NCBI GenBank assembly: GCA_023433615.1 | Contig: JAEZCJ010000213.1 | Coordinates: 35,005 to 99,004, forward strand | DNA from: Bacillota bacterium | GTDB taxonomy: Bacteria > Bacillota > Bacilli > Paenibacillales > Paenibacillaceae | Length of the DNA stretch: 64,000 bases | Direction: 5' to 3' | In this document: positions 43,564 to 52,477 of the stretch, in pieces | Position numbering within the stretch: position 1 is the stretch's first letter | Layout: each line of letters opens with the position of its first letter | Translations under genes and position numbers: made by a program | The notes under the pieces: generated by a model | What the model was told of the DNA's origin: nothing | What the model saw: only the letters and a program-made list of their open reading frames with translations | Database searches by the model: none

Positions 43564-46500
43564 ATGAGCAGCCGCCCCTTGTCTATACGTCGGATTATTC
43601 TCATCACTGTCATCTTCTTGGCCGTATTGGCCGTCATTCGCTTGACCTGGATCACGGCACTTGCGCCGCCGGATGCGCCCAATATTGACCATGGCGTATT
43701 GGATCTGCGCGGATCGGAGCTGATCGAACAAGGTGCGATTCACTTGAATGGCGAGTGGGAATTATTCCCCCATCAATTCCTGATTCCTTCCGGTACGGGC
43801 AGCGCGGAGCCCGCTGCGACAGCCCCCGTATATGTTCCCGTACCGGGCGATTGGGCTTCCTACATGCATCCGGAGGGCGATAGCGCGATCGGTTATGGTT
43901 CCTACCGCCTTCGTATTCGGGTCGACCCTGACGAGGAGCGCGTCTACGCGATTCGAATGCCGTCCGTGAACAATTCTTCCGAAGTTTTCGTCAACGGGCA
44001 ATCGGTGGCGAACATCGGACACCCCGACGAAGACGCAGCTTCCTATACGCCGGGTAAACTCCCCTACACGGCATCCTTTACATCGAATACAGGGGAGATC
44101 GAACTCATCATTCAAGTCGCCAATCATTATGACCGTACGGATGGCGGTATCGAGCAGTCGATTCTGTTCGGGCAGGAGCCGTTCGTGAACAAGCAGGTTC
44201 AAATTTCCACAGGCGCTCAATACGCGGTTAGCTTTCTGCTGCTGCTGCATGCGGTCTATTCGCTTATCCTCTATTTTATCGGCGGCCGGGACCGTGCGCT
44301 GCTCCACTTCATCTTCGTCAATCTGCTCGTCATCATGACGATTCTGACCGTGGACAGCAAGCTGCTCTATCAATGGGTGTCGCTGAGGTGGGATTGGGAG
44401 ATTCGGCTGGTCCATATCTCTTATATCACTTCGACGCTGCTGCTTCTCCGGTATACGAACCACCTGCTTCCCGGGCACATTCATCCTCGGGTCGTGACTT
44501 GGCATAGCTATGCCTGCGCAGCCTATCTCCTATTCGTTACGGCCGCGCCCGTCTCGATGCTGCCGGAAGCCCTATTCTTCAATACCGTGCTGATCTATAT
44601 CCCGTTACTCCTCGTGCCGGTCCTCATTTTCCGCGCCCTGGCACGCGGCGAAGCGGATGCTATCTTCCTGTTCCTCGGCGCCGTCGCGCTAATGAACAAC
44701 ATGGCATGGGCAGCCTTGAAAAATCACGGGCCGTTCGACTTCGGCTATTACCCTGTCGACATGGCGCTTACGTATGTCCTCATGGCCTGCTTCTGGTTCA
44801 AGCGTTACTTCAACATGTTCATCCAGACATCCAAGCTCGCGAATAAGCTGCAACGGATCGACAAATTGAAGGACCATTTTCTCGTCAACACGTCGCATGA
44901 GCTTCGCAATCCGCTGCACGGCATCCTGACGATCGCGCAGACCATGCTGGAGCAGGAGACCAACGATAAGAACAAGGAAAGTCTGCGGCTCATGGTTACC
45001 GTGGGCACCCGCATGTCTCTCCTGCTCAATGACTTGCTGGACATCTCGCGCCTTAAGGAGAATCAGATTCGGCTGAACCCGAACCCGCTCCACGCGCAAA
45101 ATGTCATTACGGGCGTGCTTGATATGGGACGATTAATGGCTGCGGGCAAACCGGTTCGATTCGAGAACCGCATCCCCGACCAATTCCCTCCCGTCGTTGC
45201 GGACGAGGACCGCTTAATCCAGATTCTCTTCAACCTCGTGCACAATGCCATTAAGTTCACGGAGGAGGGCGTCATCGCCATCGACGCATCCGTGAAGGAG
45301 GGCATGGCCTGCTTCCAAGTCTCCGATACCGGCATCGGGATCGATGCCGAGTTGCTGCCGTCGATCTTCGATCCCTACGAGCAGGGGCCGGACGACGGCT
45401 TCGTAGATGCCAGCGGACTGGGACTCGGCCTTAATATCAGCAAGCAGCTGGCAGAATTGAACGGCGGTACGTTGACGGTCGTCTCGACGCCGGGACGCGG
45501 GTCGACCTTCACCTTGACACTGCCCTTGGCCGATCTCGACGCGGATACACCGGAAGCGCATCGCGCAGCAGCCTCGCTGCTGGCGTCCTCGGAAACGGCC
45601 AGCGCCTTGGCCGATGCCGATCCGAGCCTTCCGCAGCAGGAGCCTTCATTCAGTTCCGGCCAGCCGCCTGTTCCATCCGCGGCTCCTGACGCGCCGGCGG
45701 CTCCGAGCCCAGCGATCCTGCTCGTAGACGACGATCCCATTAATCTGCAGATCCTCATCGCCGCGCTGTCTTCCGAAAGGTTCGAGATGAGTACCGCGAC
45801 GAGCGGCAAGCAGGCGCTCGAGCTGCTCAACACGCGCGAGTGGGATCTGGTGATTGCCGATGTCATGATGCCGCACATGTCCGGTTACGAGCTCAGCCGC
45901 GCGATCCGCGGTCGGTTCTCGGCTGCGGAGCTTCCGATCCTGCTCTTGACGGCGCGCTCGCTACCCGAAGACGTACAGACCGGCTTCCGTTCCGGTGCGA
46001 ACGATTATGTCACGAAGCCGGTCGACGCGACCGAATTGAAGAATCGGGTTCGCGCCCTTACCGATTTGAGACAATCGATCCACGAGAAGCTGCGCATGGA
46101 AGCCGCTTGGCTGCAGGCGCAGGTTCAGCCGCATTTTCTATTCAATACGCTCACGTCGGCCATGGCGCTCAGCAGCCTCGACACGGATCGCATGCGCAAG
46201 CTGCTCGACGCTTTCAGCGAGTACCTGCGAGCCAGCTTCAGCTACAAGAACGTCGAGCGGCTGGTGCCGCTGGAGCATGAGCTGCGCTTGATCAAGGCTT
46301 ACCTCTATATCGAGAAAGAACGCTTCGAGGAACGGCTGGAGGTGGAGTGGAACATCGATCCGTACCTCCATCAGATCGCGGTTCCGCCGCTGTCGATCCA
46401 GACGCTGATCGAGAACGCGGTACGCCATGGCGTCATGCGGCGCAAGGCAGGCGGCCGGGTGGAGATCCGGATTCGCCAGCTGGACACTTCTGCGGAAGTC

Positions 46501-46695
46501 TCCGTCATCGATAACGGCGTCGGCATTCCGACGGACAAGCTCGAGCTGCTCCTGCAGCATCCGGCCGGACCGGAGGGAGGCATCGGCCTTTCGAATACGA
46601 ATCGGCGGCTGTTGCAGCTGTTCGGACATCCTCTTCAGGTGAGAAGCGTCGAAGGCGAGGGGACGACCGTCTCCTTCCTCGTGCCGATCCGCTGA
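43564..46695 (+). CDS. Hybrid sensor kinase with 7TM sensor, HisKA core, receiver and second LytS-type kinase core
   Basis: 1043 residues. TM helix near 10-30, extracellular 7TMR-DISM-like domain (about 45-220, IHLNGEWELFP), seven membrane helices (about 220-420), HisKA box with His445 (NTSHELRNPLHG), HATPase (GLGLGLNISKQLAELNGG), receiver with Asp766 (DLVIADVMMPHMSG), then a His_kinase domain with His857 (QVQPHFLFNTL) and its own ATPase (ENAVRHG, GIGLSNTNRRLL). So two phosphorylation histidines of different classes bracket a receiver in one chain and no HPt is present. Partner of the preceding response regulator. Ends just before a bidirectional terminator. Confidence 0.9.
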   Translation: MSSRPLSIRRIILITVIFLAVLAVIRLTWITALAPPDAPNIDHGVLDLRGSELIEQGAIHLNGEWELFPHQFLIPSGTGSAEPAATAPVYVPVPGDWASYMHPEGDSAIGYGSYRLRIRVDPDEERVYAIRMPSVNNSSEVFVNGQSVANIGHPDEDAASYTPGKLPYTASFTSNTGEIELIIQVANHYDRTDGGIEQSILFGQEPFVNKQVQISTGAQYAVSFLLLLHAVYSLILYFIGGRDRALLHFIFVNLLVIMTILTVDSKLLYQWVSLRWDWEIRLVHISYITSTLLLLRYTNHLLPGHIHPRVVTWHSYACAAYLLFVTAAPVSMLPEALFFNTVLIYIPLLLVPVLIFRALARGEADAIFLFLGAVALMNNMAWAALKNHGPFDFGYYPVDMALTYVLMACFWFKRYFNMFIQTSKLANKLQRIDKLKDHFLVNTSHELRNPLHGILTIAQTMLEQETNDKNKESLRLMVTVGTRMSLLLNDLLDISRLKENQIRLNPNPLHAQNVITGVLDMGRLMAAGKPVRFENRIPDQFPPVVADEDRLIQILFNLVHNAIKFTEEGVIAIDASVKEGMACFQVSDTGIGIDAELLPSIFDPYEQGPDDGFVDASGLGLGLNISKQLAELNGGTLTVVSTPGRGSTFTLTLPLADLDADTPEAHRAAASLLASSETASALADADPSLPQQEPSFSSGQPPVPSAAPDAPAAPSPAILLVDDDPINLQILIAALSSERFEMSTATSGKQALELLNTREWDLVIADVMMPHMSGYELSRAIRGRFSAAELPILLLTARSLPEDVQTGFRSGANDYVTKPVDATELKNRVRALTDLRQSIHEKLRMEAAWLQAQVQPHFLFNTLTSAMALSSLDTDRMRKLLDAFSEYLRASFSYKNVERLVPLEHELRLIKAYLYIEKERFEERLEVEWNIDPYLHQIAVPPLSIQTLIENAVRHGVMRRKAGGRVEIRIRQLDTSAEVSVIDNGVGIPTDKLELLLQHPAGPEGGIGLSNTNRRLLQLFGHPLQVRSVEGEGTTVSFLVPIR

Positions 46696-46714
46696 CCTCC
46701 GCTCGCCAAGCAAA

Positions 46715-46756
46715 AATGCGGCATCTCCCGACCTCAGTCGTCAGAGATGCCGCATT
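46715..46756. terminator. Bidirectional intrinsic terminator
   Basis: Thirteen-bp stem AATGCGGCATCTC/GAGATGCCGCATT with a 16-base loop, AAAAA on the left and CTTAT on the right, between the convergent kinase and Dabb genes. Shares its stem core with the terminator at 33913-33939. Confidence 0.85.
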
Positions 46757-46773
46757 CTTATCGTGGCGCTTGC

Positions 46774-47085
46774 CTACGCGTTCTCGAAATCGATCTCCTG
46801 GAACCGCGCAACTTCCTTCTTCCAGCGCTCCTCCACGAACGCGACGTGGTCCGGATGCTCGTTATACGCCGTATAGTCGGCCTGGCTCGCGAACTCCATC
46901 GAGAAGCCGAAGTCGAAGTCCGTCTTCGGGCTCGTCTGACGCAGCACCTCAAAATTCCGAACAACCGGAATCCCGGTCAGAATGCGGCGCCCGTCTTCCA
47001 AGAACTTCGCCGTCTCTGCCGCGTCCAGCGGATGCTTCAGCGTAAAGATCGCCATATGGCGAATCGTGCCGTTGTTCATGCCCAT
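46774..47085 (-). CDS. Dabb (stress-responsive alpha/beta barrel) family protein
   Basis: 103 residues from the ATG at 47085, which has a GGAGGAGAGGG region upstream and starts the Dabb pattern (IRHMAIFTLKHP, later FEVLRQTSPKTDFDFGFSMEF split: FDFGFSMEFAS, and YNEHPDHVAFV). Longer frames upstream overlap the ThuA gene. Dabb proteins are small dimeric ferredoxin-like barrels of varied, often undefined function. Last gene of a four-gene minus-strand set (AraC, SDR, ThuA, Dabb). Confidence 0.87.
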   Translation of the reverse strand: MGMNNGTIRHMAIFTLKHPLDAAETAKFLEDGRRILTGIPVVRNFEVLRQTSPKTDFDFGFSMEFASQADYTAYNEHPDHVAFVEERWKKEVARFQEIDFENA

Positions 47086-47108
47086 CTCATCCCTCTCCTC
47101 CCTGTCTC

Positions 47109-47729
47109 TTATGCTAACGCAAGCGCCAGCCGCTCCGCAAGAATGGTCTGGAAGCCCGGATCGAGCAGCGCTTCCCGCGCATGCGCCGGGGCCAGACAAT
47201 CGACGCGGCCCTTGCCGTATGCATGCGTCCAGCCCGCGAGCTGCTCGCCGTCCGCCGATTTCGACGTGAGGTACACTTCCGTAGCGCCTTCCTCCACCTC
47301 GACAAAATAGTGCTCATCATGCAGCGTTACAAGCTCGGTGCCATCCGGTCTGCTGTAGGTTACGGCCTGCATGTTCGGATGATGGAGGAACCGTCCGCGC
47401 AGCATGCCCACATAGGCACCGTCCTTGTCATACCCCGCCAATCCCGTATGCCAAGCCAGCCAATAGCCGCCTGCCTCGACATACGCGAGAATCGCCTGCT
47501 CAATCTCCGCGGACATCCACGGATCGAGCGGCTCGCTCGGCGCGTTCAGCGGATTCTGCTTGAACAGCACGACGGCATCCGGCTTCTCCTGCAGCGCCTT
47601 CGCCAGCTCCGAATGCTGGACGAACGTGACCGTCACGCCTTCCAGTCGTCCTGCCGCCTGCCGGAGCGCTTCCTCGATCATGTCGCCTTTATGCCAATAG
47701 TCGCCTACAAGTGCGGTAATCTTCTTCAT
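47109..47729 (-). CDS. ThuA-like domain protein
   Basis: 206 residues, glutamine-amidotransferase-like fold without the catalytic Cys triad. Motifs: LVGDYWHKGD at the start, GGYWLAWHTGLAGY near residue 87, GRFLHHPNMQ and the closing GWTHAYGKGRVDCLAPAH. ThuA domains occur in trehalose and other carbohydrate utilisation clusters, function still unclear. Strong GAGGAGG site. Between SDR and Dabb genes; adjacent GH9 and AraC genes point to carbohydrate metabolism. Confidence 0.88.
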   Translation of the reverse strand: MKKITALVGDYWHKGDMIEEALRQAAGRLEGVTVTFVQHSELAKALQEKPDAVVLFKQNPLNAPSEPLDPWMSAEIEQAILAYVEAGGYWLAWHTGLAGYDKDGAYVGMLRGRFLHHPNMQAVTYSRPDGTELVTLHDEHYFVEVEEGATEVYLTSKSADGEQLAGWTHAYGKGRVDCLAPAHAREALLDPGFQTILAERLALALA

Positions 47730-47759
47730 CGGATATGCCTCCTCTTATTGTCGCTTACG

Positions 47760-48473
47760 TCACCATGGCAGCGGCTTGCCCGTATAGTCCATATAGGTCG
47801 GGTGCGAGCCGATCTCATGCGGCTTCTGCACCTGCTCGATGATGCCTGTCGCCGAGTCGATCGCCTCGACCGTCGCTTGATCGTTGAATTTGCCGGACAT
47901 GTAGGATCGCACCCAGCCCGGGTGGAAACACAGCACCTTGATGCCGAATTCCTGCAGATGGTTCTGCAGAATGGCCGCCTGCATGTTGACCGCCGTCTTG
48001 GACATGCAATAGCCGAACGTGTCCTTCCGCCAGTTATCCGCAATGCTGCCCGCCTCCGACGAGATGTTGACGAGGCGCTTCTCCTCGCCCTTCATCAGGA
48101 GGTCGATGACCGAATGCGTGACGCGCAGCGTGCCAAGCGCATTGGTGTTGAATAGGTTCTGCATATCCTCGAAGTACAGCTCGCCGAACACATTCTCCGA
48201 CCGATCCCGGAAAATCGCCGCGTTGTTGATCAAGATGTCCAGATGATCGGTCTCTTCCTTGATGATGCGCGCCGCCTTGGCAACCGACTTGTCGCTGGCG
48301 ATATCGACCGGCACGATCCGCAGGTTCGGCTCCTGCGCGGCAAGCTCGCCCAGTTCCGGCCAATCCGGAAGATAAGTGCCCGCGAACACCTTGTAGCCTT
48401 GCCCGAGCAGTACCTTGGCAAGCGCCAAGCCCAATCCCCGGTCGCAGCCGGTTACGTATGCCGTTCTTTTCAT
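47760..48473 (-). CDS. Short-chain dehydrogenase/reductase
   Basis: 237 residues, the usual size for classical SDRs. Nucleotide-binding TGCDRGLGLALAK (TGxxxGxG, residues 8-14), NNAA motif, catalytic Ser in VNISSEAGS and YCMSK (Tyr-x-x-x-Lys). PGWVRSYM follows as usual. Oxidises or reduces an alcohol/ketone with NAD(P); substrate unknown, C-factor/sniffer-like subgroup by the LVNISSEAGSI pattern. Ribosome site AAGGAGG. Operon with ThuA and Dabb. Confidence 0.9.
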   Translation of the reverse strand: MKRTAYVTGCDRGLGLALAKVLLGQGYKVFAGTYLPDWPELGELAAQEPNLRIVPVDIASDKSVAKAARIIKEETDHLDILINNAAIFRDRSENVFGELYFEDMQNLFNTNALGTLRVTHSVIDLLMKGEEKRLVNISSEAGSIADNWRKDTFGYCMSKTAVNMQAAILQNHLQEFGIKVLCFHPGWVRSYMSGKFNDQATVEAIDSATGIIEQVQKPHEIGSHPTYMDYTGKPLPW

Positions 48474-48541
48474 CTGCCGTCATCCTCCTTGTAATCGTCC
48501 GTACTTTCACTGTGAACCCGCGTTCACCGACAGAGGGCTAG

Positions 48542-49447
48542 CTACCTGTCGGTAGGCCCGCCCCGCGTCTGATTCATGACGAATCGGTACCGATACTCGC
48601 GCGGCGTAATCCCTTCCCACTTGCCGAAGCACGAGGTGAAGTAGGCCGCTTGCTGGAATCCGACCTCCTGGGCAATCTGGCTCACGGGAAGATCCGTCTG
48701 AATGAGCAGCAGCTTCGCCTGGTCCAGCCGATAACGCATCAGATACTCCATCGGCGAGCAGCCGAACTGCTTCTTCATGCAGCGCGCAATGTAGACCGGG
48801 TGAAAATTAAGCGCCGTACTGAGCTCCTTCGCGGTGATCCGTTCCCGATAGCGTTTGCGCAGGTAGGAGGCTGCCTGATCGGCCACCTCGGCTCCCGGCC
48901 TCGGCGACTTCGAATCGACGCCGGCCGCGAGCAGCATGAGAATGTCTTGGAAAAGCGCCTGCTGCTCCCATCGAACCCAATCCAGATGCGAGTCGCGCTC
49001 CAGCGCCGTCAGCTGCCGGAGACATTCGTACATCTTGGCCGAATGCAGCAGCCGCGTGAACTGCGGCACGCGAATCTGGAACGTCTTCATCCGGAATGTC
49101 CGCTCGGGATCCGGCTCTTCGGGCGCCTCCACCCCCGCCGAATCCGTCTCGCCGGCCATCCGCCAGTTGCCTGCGGTGTGGAAATGGACCCAATACGTTC
49201 CCGTCTTCTCGAGGTTGCCTGCCGTCGGATAATGATGCAGATCCGGCCGCAGAATAAGCGCATGGCCCTCGGACACCTCGTAATGACGGTCTTCCTCCCC
49301 AATATACAAGCAGCCTTGCGATACGACAAGCAGGTCAAATTCTCCTATAGCGTACCTTTCCGGATGCTTGCGCCCGGGTCCCGCCACGCTGAAACCGCTG
49401 TGAATGTAGTGCGGAAGCGGAAGCGCGGCAAATTCGATGACTGACAT
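48542..49447 (-). CDS. AraC family regulator with cupin domain
   Basis: 301 residues. N-terminal cupin-like sugar-sensing domain (about 15-100; EGHALILRPDLHHYP) and C-terminal double HTH (about 195-290; ITAKELSTALNFHPVYIARCMKKQFGCSP region, second helix ISQIAQEVGFQQAAYFTSCF). No signal or TM helix, so an intracellular sensor. Divergent from the GH9 gene and first of the SDR-ThuA-Dabb set, so probably controls both directions in response to a plant polysaccharide breakdown product. Confidence 0.9.
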   Translation of the reverse strand: MSVIEFAALPLPHYIHSGFSVAGPGRKHPERYAIGEFDLLVVSQGCLYIGEEDRHYEVSEGHALILRPDLHHYPTAGNLEKTGTYWVHFHTAGNWRMAGETDSAGVEAPEEPDPERTFRMKTFQIRVPQFTRLLHSAKMYECLRQLTALERDSHLDWVRWEQQALFQDILMLLAAGVDSKSPRPGAEVADQAASYLRKRYRERITAKELSTALNFHPVYIARCMKKQFGCSPMEYLMRYRLDQAKLLLIQTDLPVSQIAQEVGFQQAAYFTSCFGKWEGITPREYRYRFVMNQTRGGPTDR

Positions 49448-49635
49448 CTCTGTTCTCCCTGTTCTATGTTAGGTTTAAATACTTATAGAATTGGTTGCCC
49501 TCGTTATATACCCTTTTCATTATAACACCTATAATCAGTAGCAAACAACTAGAATGAACGCGATTTCACAAGCGAAACATGCTAAGTTGTATCCGCAATA
49601 TCTATTCTCACAATCGAGAGGAGTCTATTCCTATC

Positions 49636-51264
49636 ATGACTACGCATACCAACAGCCGTGCCGTTACGGTCAACCAGATCGGCTACCCTGCAGCCGCTGC
49701 CAAGCTCGCTTATTTTACAGGCGAAGGGAGGCGCTTCGAGGTTACCATTGCCGCCACAGGCGAGGTCGTCTACCGCGGCGAGACGGGGGCTGCCGTTCAA
49801 GATGCTGCCAGCGGCGTTCTCGTTGCTGCCGGCGACTTCTCGGCCGTGACGGTTCCTGGCCGTTACCGCATCGCCTATGAAGGGGAGTCGTCTGCCGAAT
49901 TCGACATCGGCGAACAGCCTTACTCCGAAGTGCATCGCGGCCTCCTGAAGGCCTTCTATTACTACCGCTGCGGAACGGAGCTGACCGAAGCGTTCGCAGG
50001 ACCTTGGACGCACGGTCCTTGCCATCTATCGCACGGCATCGTGCACGGCGAGCCTGACCGCCGGCTGGACGGCTGCGGCGGCTGGCATGACGCGGGCGAC
50101 TACGGCAAGTACACCGGGCCCGGTGCGAAGGCGGTCGCAGACCTGCTGCTTGCCTTCGAGCTGTATCCGGCCGCGTTCAGCCGCGCGATTCCGCTTCCGG
50201 AGACGGACGGGCGCATGCCGGACGTATTGCATGAATGCCGCTGGGAGCTCGATTTCCTGATGAAGATGCAGGATCCCGAGACCGGCGGCGCGTTCCATAA
50301 GCTGACGACGCTGAAGTTCCCGCCGCTCGACACGCGGCCGGAGGACGATCTGGGCGATCTGTACTTCTCGCCGATCTCCGTAACGGCAACCGCGGACTTC
50401 GCGGCGGTCATGGCGCTGGCTGCGCGCATATACAAGCCGTTCGACGCGGCATACGCGGAGCGCTGCCTGGCCGCTGCCAAGCGTGCGGCGGCATGGCTCG
50501 AAGCGAACCCGGAGCTCCCAGGGTTCAAGAACCCGAGCGACGTGTTCACCGGCGAGTACGGCGACAGCCGCGGCGATGCCGACGAGCGCTACTGGGCCGC
50601 TGCCGAGCTGTACCGCACGACCGGCGATGCCGTCTACCACGAGCAGTTCAAGCAGCTGGCCGCGGTGGAATTTCCGAAATATGAGCTTGGCTGGGCGGAC
50701 ATGGGCGGCTACGGCACAATCGCATACTTGCTCGGCGGCGAGTCGAAGGCGGACCCCGCGCTGTATAGTCGGCTGAAGCAGGGACTGCGGACGGAGGCCG
50801 AACGAATCACGGCGGTCTGTCGGGCAGACGGCTACGGCGTCTCGCTCGGAGTGCGCGACTATAAGTGGGGCAGCAACATGAACGTGATGAACAACGCGAT
50901 GCTGCTCTTGATCGCCTACCATGTGCATGGCGAGGCCGCTTTCGAAGCTTGCGCGCTGGACCAGGTGCACTACCTGCTCGGCCGCAACGTGCTCGATACG
51001 AGCTACGTGACCGGCTTCGGCGACCGCGCTTACAACGAGCCGCACTACCGCCCGGGCGTAGCGGACGGCATCGAAGCGGCCGTGCCGGGCTTCGTCTCGG
51101 GCGGACCGAACGCGGGGCTGCAGGATGACGCCATGAAGGCGCATCTTGTCGGCAAGCCGCCGGCGCAATGCTTCATCGACCATAAGGACAGCTACGCCGG
51201 CAACGAAGTCACGATCTATTGGAACTCGCCGGCCGTCTTCGCCGTCTCGCATTGGGTGAAGTAG
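49636..51264 (+). CDS. Glycoside hydrolase family 9 protein with N-terminal Ig-like domain
   Basis: 542 residues from the ATG at 49636. An N-terminal CelD-N Ig-like domain (about 10-90, VNQIGYPAAAAKLAYF) precedes the (alpha/alpha)6 catalytic domain. The catalytic Asp pair is in GGWHDAGDYGKY (about residue 150), the His of the GH9 signature in the NPHYRPG-like NEPHYRPG, and the acid Glu in the C-terminal SYAGNEVTIYWNSP. No signal peptide, so likely an intracellular oligosaccharidase (exo-glucosaminidase or cellodextrinase-like) rather than a secreted cellulase. Ribosome site GAGGAG is 12 bases upstream. Divergent from the AraC gene. Confidence 0.88.
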   Translation: MTTHTNSRAVTVNQIGYPAAAAKLAYFTGEGRRFEVTIAATGEVVYRGETGAAVQDAASGVLVAAGDFSAVTVPGRYRIAYEGESSAEFDIGEQPYSEVHRGLLKAFYYYRCGTELTEAFAGPWTHGPCHLSHGIVHGEPDRRLDGCGGWHDAGDYGKYTGPGAKAVADLLLAFELYPAAFSRAIPLPETDGRMPDVLHECRWELDFLMKMQDPETGGAFHKLTTLKFPPLDTRPEDDLGDLYFSPISVTATADFAAVMALAARIYKPFDAAYAERCLAAAKRAAAWLEANPELPGFKNPSDVFTGEYGDSRGDADERYWAAAELYRTTGDAVYHEQFKQLAAVEFPKYELGWADMGGYGTIAYLLGGESKADPALYSRLKQGLRTEAERITAVCRADGYGVSLGVRDYKWGSNMNVMNNAMLLLIAYHVHGEAAFEACALDQVHYLLGRNVLDTSYVTGFGDRAYNEPHYRPGVADGIEAAVPGFVSGGPNAGLQDDAMKAHLVGKPPAQCFIDHKDSYAGNEVTIYWNSPAVFAVSHWVK

Positions 51265-51551
51265 TTCGGCGGCGCGCGGCGACAGGCAGAGCAGTGTAAG
51301 CCTCGCGAGCTGTGGGGCACGGCTGTTCAGTTAAGGCGGCGCACGGCTAATCATTCCTGTAGACGCTAATTTGTTGCTTCAGCGGGCGGAGTGGCGTCCT
51401 AGCCGAGATTTCGATGCATGATGACGGACGGTCGACGCGCGATGTGCGTGCCATCTGCGTGCGGTTTGTGTGCGCCGTCAACAGCCGTTCGATAGGAATC
51501 ATGAGAGGAGGCGCCTCCGATCCGTCGGTTTGCGCCTCCCTTATATTTCTC
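51265..51551. other. Intergenic region after the GH9 gene
   Basis: I see no gene, terminator hairpin with T-tract, or repeat that stands out between the GH9 stop and the promoter at 51552. Confidence 0.5.
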
Positions 51552-51581
51552 TTGACGCGAAACCAAATGGTTTCGTATAAT
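51552..51581 (+). promoter_or_regulatory. Sigma-A promoter for the SRPBCC-arsR operon
   Basis: TTGACG (51552-51557), 18-base spacer, perfect TATAAT (51576-51581). The spacer is filled by operator copy 1, so binding would exclude RNA polymerase. Confidence 0.8.
51559..51574. promoter_or_regulatory. ArsR-type operator copy 1, GAAACCAAATGGTTTC
   Basis: Inverted repeat with six-base perfect arms (GAAACC/GGTTTC) and a four-base centre, lying exactly between -35 and -10. Very likely bound by the ArsR-family protein of the same operon (autoregulation, inference). Confidence 0.75.
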
Positions 51582-51589
51582 CTCATTAT

Positions 51590-51605
51590 GAAACCGTTTG
51601 GTTTC
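51590..51605. promoter_or_regulatory. ArsR-type operator copy 2, GAAACCGTTTGGTTTC
   Basis: Second copy of the inverted repeat with identical arms, 31 bp (three helical turns) downstream of copy 1, over the transcription start region. Same helical face suggests cooperative binding. Confidence 0.75.
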
Positions 51606-51696
51606 GCTTCGTCCGGTGTCGGTTAACATGGCCGCAATAGCACAGAATAGAATCGACGAAGCGCACTCGATCCGATCATGAGGAGGATATTCACGC

Positions 51697-52122
51697 ATGA
51701 GCAGCACGAACGCATTGCCCGATATTCGCAAATCGCTGGTCCTGAACGCGCCAATCGCCAAAGTATGGGAAGTCGTCGCCACGGCCGAGGGAATCGCGGC
51801 TTGGTTCATGCCCAACAACTTCGAGCCGGTTATCGGTCACGAATTCACGATCAATGCCGGGCCATTCGGCCAATCGCCGTGCAAGGTGACCGAACTTGAT
51901 CCGCCGAATCGCTTGTCCTTCAACTGGGGCAAGGACTGGACGCTGACATTCGAGCTTGAACAGCAGGGCGACAAGACCGCATTCACGCTTATTCACGGCG
52001 GATGGAACACGGATACCGCCACGGAATTCGGCGAGCCGCATGAAGTTGTCCGCGACCGCATGAATCAAGGCTGGGACGGGATTGCGCAGAAGCTGGCCGG
52101 CTATGTCGAGGGCAGCCGTTAA
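51697..52122 (+). CDS. SRPBCC (AHSA1-like) domain protein
   Basis: 141 residues, START/Bet v1-like ligand-binding fold. Typical pattern: ALPDIRKSLVLNAPIAKVWEVVATAEGIAAWFMP (split: LVLNAPIAKVWEV, GIAAWFMPNNF), PPNRLSFNW and the C-terminal helix WDGIAQKLAGYVEG. GGAGG ten bases upstream. Overlaps nothing but is one base from the arsR start. SRPBCC/ArsR pairs are common in Bacillales; the domain may bind a hydrophobic inducer. Exact ligand unknown. Confidence 0.9.
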   Translation: MSSTNALPDIRKSLVLNAPIAKVWEVVATAEGIAAWFMPNNFEPVIGHEFTINAGPFGQSPCKVTELDPPNRLSFNWGKDWTLTFELEQQGDKTAFTLIHGGWNTDTATEFGEPHEVVRDRMNQGWDGIAQKLAGYVEGSR

Positions 52123-52123
52123 G

Positions 52124-52477
52124 ATGCCTGCATCGTCGTCCGCTCCCAAGCATGACGTGTTCCAGGCGGTAGCCGATCCGACGCGGCGCCAACTGCTGCA
52201 ACTGCTGGGCGAGAACGAGCTCCCCGTCACGGTCATCAGCGGGCATTTTCCCATGACTCGCACGGCTGTGTCCAAGCACCTGCGCATTCTCGCGGACGCG
52301 GGACTCGTGCGAGAGCGCAAGGTCGGACGGGAGACGCGGTACAAGCTGCAGCCCGAACCGCTTAGCGAGCTCCGGAGCTGGGTCGCTTACTTCGATCGCT
52401 ACTGGGACAACAAGCTGGCTGCCCTTCAGCGTCTGGTCGAGTCCGACCATCAGCCCCCGAACGGCAAAGACGCCTGA
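52124..52477 (+). CDS. ArsR family winged-helix repressor
   Basis: 117 residues from the ATG at 52124, one base after the stop of the SRPBCC gene; a TTG further upstream would overlap it. Winged helix: DVFQAVADPTRRQLLQLL, recognition helix MTRTAVSKHLRIL, wing GLVRERKVGRETRYKL. No Cys pair for metal sensing, so this is the non-metal ArsR type found with SRPBCC proteins. Probably binds the two GAAACC-N4-GGTTTC sites and represses its own operon. Confidence 0.9.
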   Translation: MPASSSAPKHDVFQAVADPTRRQLLQLLGENELPVTVISGHFPMTRTAVSKHLRILADAGLVRERKVGRETRYKLQPEPLSELRSWVAYFDRYWDNKLAALQRLVESDHQPPNGKDA

